Assembly: GCA_003116995.1 (NCBI GenBank)
Contig: BDSL01000125.1
Span: 62,001 to 126,000 of the forward strand
DNA length: 64,000 nt
Reading direction: 5' to 3'
From: Yamagishiella unicocca
Taxonomy: Eukaryota > Chlorophyta > Chlorophyceae > Chlamydomonadales > Volvocaceae
Shown here in pieces: positions 12,101-18,100 of this stretch. Each line of letters opens with the position of its first letter. The first letter of the stretch is position 1. Made by a program: the position numbers and the translations under genes. The notes under the pieces were generated by a model. It did not search any database. It worked only from the letters and a program-made list of their open reading frames with translations, and was not told the DNA's origin.

Positions 12101-15100
12101 ATGCGGATGACGCAGTACTTGGTAGCCGGCCTGGAGCCGTGCCTGTGCAGTGCCCCCCCCCCGGCACCTTTTTTGCAACTCCCCCCCCGCCTCCCAGGAC
12201 ATGCTGGGTCCCTCAGCACCCATCAGCTGCTATGGACAGACCCGCTGCTGGCTCCCTCAGCACCCACCGGCAGCGAACGTACCGACGCACGTAACTCTCC
12301 CCCGTTAACCCCCTCACCGCCCCTCCATTCCCCTCCCCTCCACCCTCCGCGTGCCCCCCCACCAACACAGCAATACACACACGCGTAGGCGCATGAGTTG
12401 GGCGGGTAGCGTGGGCGCACTGTGGCACACATCCCCCACAGTAACACTGGGAGGCGCCAACTACGACCATGCGCCAACTATCCTGTCCTTTTCGCGTCAA
12501 CGGGTCTATGCCACCCCCCCTCCGTGGCACAGACACACACGCGGGTGCCGCCCCCCCCCCCAGGTGGCAAACCCCCCTAGGTCGCACCCCCCCCCTAGGT
12601 CGCACAGACGCACACGGCCCCACCTGAACGTCACTCGGCGCTCCCGCTCCTTGCGCTTGCCGCCCTTGGCGCCTACGCCGTCCTCCCCCGCCGGCGTGCA
12701 GCTGGGTGGCGGCGGCGGGCCGGGCTCCGGGTCACCCACCAGCCCCTCCAGCAGCAGGTGGTCGCTCGTGAGGGTGCCGGTCTTGTCGAAGCAACACACC
12801 TCCACCTGGCCGCATCCGGGCGGGGGGAGGGGGGGAAGTGACCGGGGGGGGTAAAACACATGGTGTTCTGGAAGTTTTCTGGGGGTTTAAGGAGAATCCG
12901 CGAATCCACGGCCGACAAACCAAGGCGGCGATGATGGCGGGGGAGGCGCCGAGCGATGGGAAAGCGGACAGCGCGGCACGGTGGGTGGGTAAGCCACATG
13001 GTGTTCTGGAGGGGGGCAGGTGCCGGAGGGCTTCCTACTGCGACGAAACTGCCGTGATGTGTCGGGTATCAGTCGGGCAGGGGTGTGTCGTAAAAACGTT
13101 GAACTTGTGTTTCAGCATCCTAGAGCGGCCCGGTCGTAGATCTAACCATGCCGTCCGTCGCCCACTTCCGCTCCCGTGGCGAAGCCTAGGACGCTGAAAC
13201 ACATGTTCAACGTTATCCAGCAGGACGGGGCGGGGCCCATGCCTCGACGAAGGGGCGCATGCCTCGACGAAGGGACGCACCCCCCCCCCCCGCCCCCTTC
13301 GGAAGGCACTCCTTTGGGACGCACCCCTTCAGTGCCCTTGGCGGTTGGCGATGCAGGCGAGTGCACTGGCCATGCGGTGCGTGTTGAGCGTGCTGTGCGT
13401 GCTGAGCGTGCGGTGCGCGCGGGCCTGCGGTGCGTGTCATGCGTGCGGTGGAGTCTCAGTGCGGCGGGCGCCCCCCTCCCCGCGTCTCAGTTCCAGTGCT
13501 CCAGCATGCGCCCACAAAATTGGTGTCCGACGACCATGCGCCAACTGTCCTGCCCCGTTGCGTAAAACGATTTTTATACACCCCCACCCCCCCACCCCCC
13601 CACACACACATACACACCTTTCCTGCGAAGGGGATGCGGAATGGCTCCGTGCAGAAGACCCTCTTGCGGGAGAGAGCCAGCAGCGACGCGTTGACCGCCA
13701 GCGACAGCTCCATGGGCAGCTCGGGCGGGATGACGGAGGTGACGATCATGATGCAGTTGAGGAAGAGCTTGAAGCGGTTGCGGTTGGGGTCCTGTGGCGG
13801 GGGGGAGGGGGAAGGGAGGGGTGGATGGGTGGAGAAGAAGAAACCCATTAACCGAGATCGAAGATAAAAGTAGCCGGGATTCCTAGCCGGAATTCATAGC
13901 CGGGATTCCTAGCGGGAATTCATAGCCGGGATTCCTAGCGGGAATTCATAGCCGGGATTCCTAGCGGGAATTCATAGCCGGGATTCCTAGCGGGAATTCA
14001 TAGCCGGGATTCCTAGCGGGAATTCATAGCCGGGATTCCTAGCGGGAATTCATAGCCGGGATTCCTAGCGGGAATTCATAGCCGGAATTACACGCGGGAA
14101 TCCATAGCCGGGATAACACCGTGCGTGCGAGGAAGGCGTTGTTGTAACGACAAGGAGGAGCCTCAAGAGGGTGATGAGGATTAAGGCGAGGGAGCGGAGC
14201 AGCCAGGCGATGAAGCAGGGGAGGGAGCGGAGCAGCTAGGGGATGAAGCAGGGGAGCGTGCGGAGCAACCAGCGGATGAAGCAGCAACCCTCCTCCACGA
14301 ACCCCGCCCCGCCCCGCCTCGCCCCGTCCCCGCACGCACCGCCAGGCCGTTGACCAGCACGTAGTAGGCTGCTGAGAGCGCAAAGAGCATCAGGAAGGAG
14401 ATGAAGAGCCCCGCCTCCGCGTTGTTGGCGCTGACTCGCTCGGTGGAGAAGAGGATGGTGCGCATCAGGCGGCCCTGCGCCGTCTCGAAGCCGGTGCGCA
14501 ACACCACCGCCAGGCAGCCGCCGTCGGGGGTGCTGGAGCGGGCGGGGGAGCGGGGCGGGGCGGGGCGGAGGGTTCGAGGGAGACCCGTGGAGGAGGGTTG
14601 CTGCTTCATCCGCTGGTTGCCGGTCTTTGTGCAATCCTTCCTAAACTATGCAGGTCGTGCAACCTGCTAACCAAAACCCTAAGGCGACCAATACACACAC
14701 CACGTCCCCTCCCCTGGCTGCCCCCCCCCCATGAGCTCCCTCCCCCCCACGCACACACCCTCCCCGCACCCCTTTCCTCCCGCGAGGTTTCCTCCGGGCG
14801 CCCCGCCCCACCCACCCCCAATGCATACACACCCACACCCACCCACACGCACACCCACACGAACACACACGCACACACACACGAACACAAACACGCACAC
14901 ACGCACACAAACACACACACACGAACACACGAACACAAACACACCCACACCCACACAGGCACACCCACACACCCACACACGCAAACACGCACGCACACAC
15001 CCACACCCACACCCACACACACACGAACACAAACACACACACACGAACACAAACACGCACACACCCCCTCGTAGCCCCGCGGACTGCCCTGCCCTCACCG

Positions 15101-18100
15101 GATGCGCGCCGCCTTGTCGCCCGTGTGCTGCAGAATCTTGGTGCCCCCGAACAGGATGTGGTGCTTGTGCTGCTTGGACGACAGCCGCTCCTTCGCGCCC
15201 GCCTCGCTCAGCAGCTGGTCGCTGATGTTGGACTTCCACTGCGGCGTCGACTCGCCCGTCAGCACCGCCTCCTCCGCGATGCAGCTGCCAGCGAGCAGCA
15301 GGCAGTCGGCGGGGACCACCTTGTCGGCGCCGGAGGAGGTGGTGTCTGCGGCGGCAAGGGTCGGGAGGCAGGCCGGGGGTGGGTCGGCGCGCGCCGGGAA
15401 GGCGAGCAGGAGACCGGGGGGGCCGAGTGAAGAGGTGCCAGTTATGGAGGGAAGAGGGAATCGTTGGGAGATTCGGGCAAATTCAGTTAATGAGGTAAGG
15501 AGATACCGTTGGGAGTTACCGGTACCAACTGTCGGAAACGTGTGCGTCGGGGCCCAACCAACCCAGCCCAACGCCCAGCAGGCGCCTAGTCGTACTGCTG
15601 TCGGGGCCTTCTTCACCTGACACACGGGTTTTCTCCCCACAACCCCACCCACCTGACGTGGGTGTGTGGGGGGGAGGGACGGGGCCTGACTCCGCCTCTT
15701 TCGCCGCGCCGCTGGGGCCTCTTCGTTGCTTTGACCCCTGTCCACCCGCTTAGCGCCTGGATATTGTTTCTAACGCCCCCTGCTGCCCCCTGCCCGCATG
15801 CTTCGCGTCTACCGCTTTCCCCACCCGCTCTGGGCCCTGGCCAGGTGAGTTCCGCCACTGGGTTGGGCCTCTGTTCTGGTAGTTTTTTGCTCGTCGTTGC
15901 GTTCTTGTCTGCGGGCGTCGGGACCTGCGTCTGGGCTTTCGCGTCCCCCATGGCGGCGCGGCGCGGCTTCGGCCTGCTCTCCTGGACGACCGCGGACCTC
16001 CTCTGGTAATGACAGCTTCCTCACACATCTGGTCGGTATTCGGGCGGGTCGGGCCGGGGCCTCCGACTAGGACCGGGACTGGGACCGGACCGCGATGGCC
16101 GCTCTCCCATAGCGCCCCAACTCCCACAGTTTTCCTACTAGCGCCCAAAACCGATTCTGCGAAAACTTTACGTGCGTCGCGTGGGGTCCTCGCTCCCGTG
16201 CGTCTCGCCGTAGCCGATATAGCTTAGCCGCCAAAGGTCATATTACGACCTTCGGCTTTCGTATCCCCAACCCAGTTCTCCAGCATGCATCTCAAAACTT
16301 CTGTTTTAAACGTTTTTTCGGACATCCACGGGTTTCCCTCGAACCCACCTGACGTGGGCCTGCCGATGGAGATGACGTCCCCGGGCAGCAGCGCTTCGCC
16401 GGGCATCAGCTCCCACTTGCCGCACCTTGGGGCGGCGGAGGGGGGGTAAGGGGGGTAAGGGGGGTAAGGGGGGTAAGGGGGGTAAGGGGGGTAAGGGGGG
16501 TAAGGGGCGGAGGATGGTGCCATGGCACGGGGGAGTGGGATGGCGGCAGGGGTACCCCTCAGGACAACAGGACTTTCTTGGCTGATATTTTACAGCGAAC
16601 TCGTTGGGATTCTTTAAAGCTGTATCTTTTGAAAAAATGCTAGGTCTGAGCGGGTGATGACAAACACTCGCTCTATCGTGCAAACCCGCCATCTGCACTG
16701 CAGTGGGGGAGTAACCAGCCAGCTGCTTCATGTCCCTGGGCGCGGCCCTGAAGGGACGTGCCGCTTTGCAGGGGCGATCTCACAGGGGCGACACTATTTG
16801 GTTCCTCCCCGCCGGTTTTTTCACCCCGCCGGATTTTTCACCCCGCCGGATTTTTCACCCCGCCGGTTTTTTCACCCCGCCGGATTTTTCACCCCGCCGG
16901 TTTCTTCACCCCGCCGGTTCCTCCCCCCCCTCCGATTGGGACGCACCGCACAGCACCCTGAAGGCACACACGCACACAGCTGCTCCGCACGACCCAGGCT
17001 ACCCGAAAACACCCCTCCCTTCCCTCCGCCCCCTGTTCGCCGGCTACTTTCTGTGCTCCGTTTCTTATGCCGTGCAGCCAGGCCTCCTCTCCCCCCCCCT
17101 CCCGGGTATATTTTGCAAACCCCCCTCTTGGGGATATTTCGCAAACCCCCCTCCCGGGGATATTTCGCAAACCCCCCTCCCGGGGATATTTCGCAAACCC
17201 CCCTCCCGGACCCCTCCTCGAGCCGGATCCCTACCTGTACACGTTGATGTGTTGCTTGGGGGTCTGCAGCGACCTGAGCTCCTTCAGGTTGCGCAGCCGC
17301 TGACCCACCACCGTGCTCTCAAAGGTGACGAGCATGAACAGCGTGAAGAGCGAGTAGTAGAAGTAGTCGTCCAGCATCCACAGCATCACGCAGAACACCT
17401 GCGGAGGCGAGGAGAGGGAACCGGAGCACCTAAAAGAACCGGTTACTACCGGGCAGGGGGTTACAAGTAAAGAACCGGTAACTCGACCGGTAACCGGTAA
17501 CCGGGAGGGGGGAGGGTGTGGCATAAAAACCATTTACGCGACGGGACAGGATAGTTGGGAGGGGGAGGGGGTTTCGATGAAGACCCGTGGTTGCGAGGAA
17601 AAAAGTTTGGAAAAAAGACGTTTCGAGATGCATGCTGGAGAATTGGGGTGAGGGGGTGGCGTGAAAACCGTTGACAGCCGCCCCCTGACACGAGAAAGAC
17701 AGGATAGTGGGCGCATGGTCGGCGGACAGCGAGGATGGGGGTGAGGGGGAGGGGGAGGGGGGAGGGGGGGGGCAGGAGGAGAGCACTGGGCGCCGGGCAG
17801 CTGGCCGTGCCGCGCCGCCTGCGGAGGTGCGCCGCCAGCCCCAGCTACCCCTACCGCCCGGGGCATACACAAGGAGTGTTGCCTCAAAGGGGCGGTGTGC
17901 CCTGTCCAGGTACTGAACATATCCATTCCATCCTTTACTGGCCGAGACCCCATCACGTCCTGGGGCGCCAGGCAGGAAGCCGAACAGAACGAAGGCGTGC
18001 GCTACCGGGCTCGGGCCGGGCTCTCTGTCGACACCCCCACCCACCCCACCGCTCCCGCCCCCCCCCCCTTTGGGTCTTCTTGCGGGTCGTTTTGCAACCC

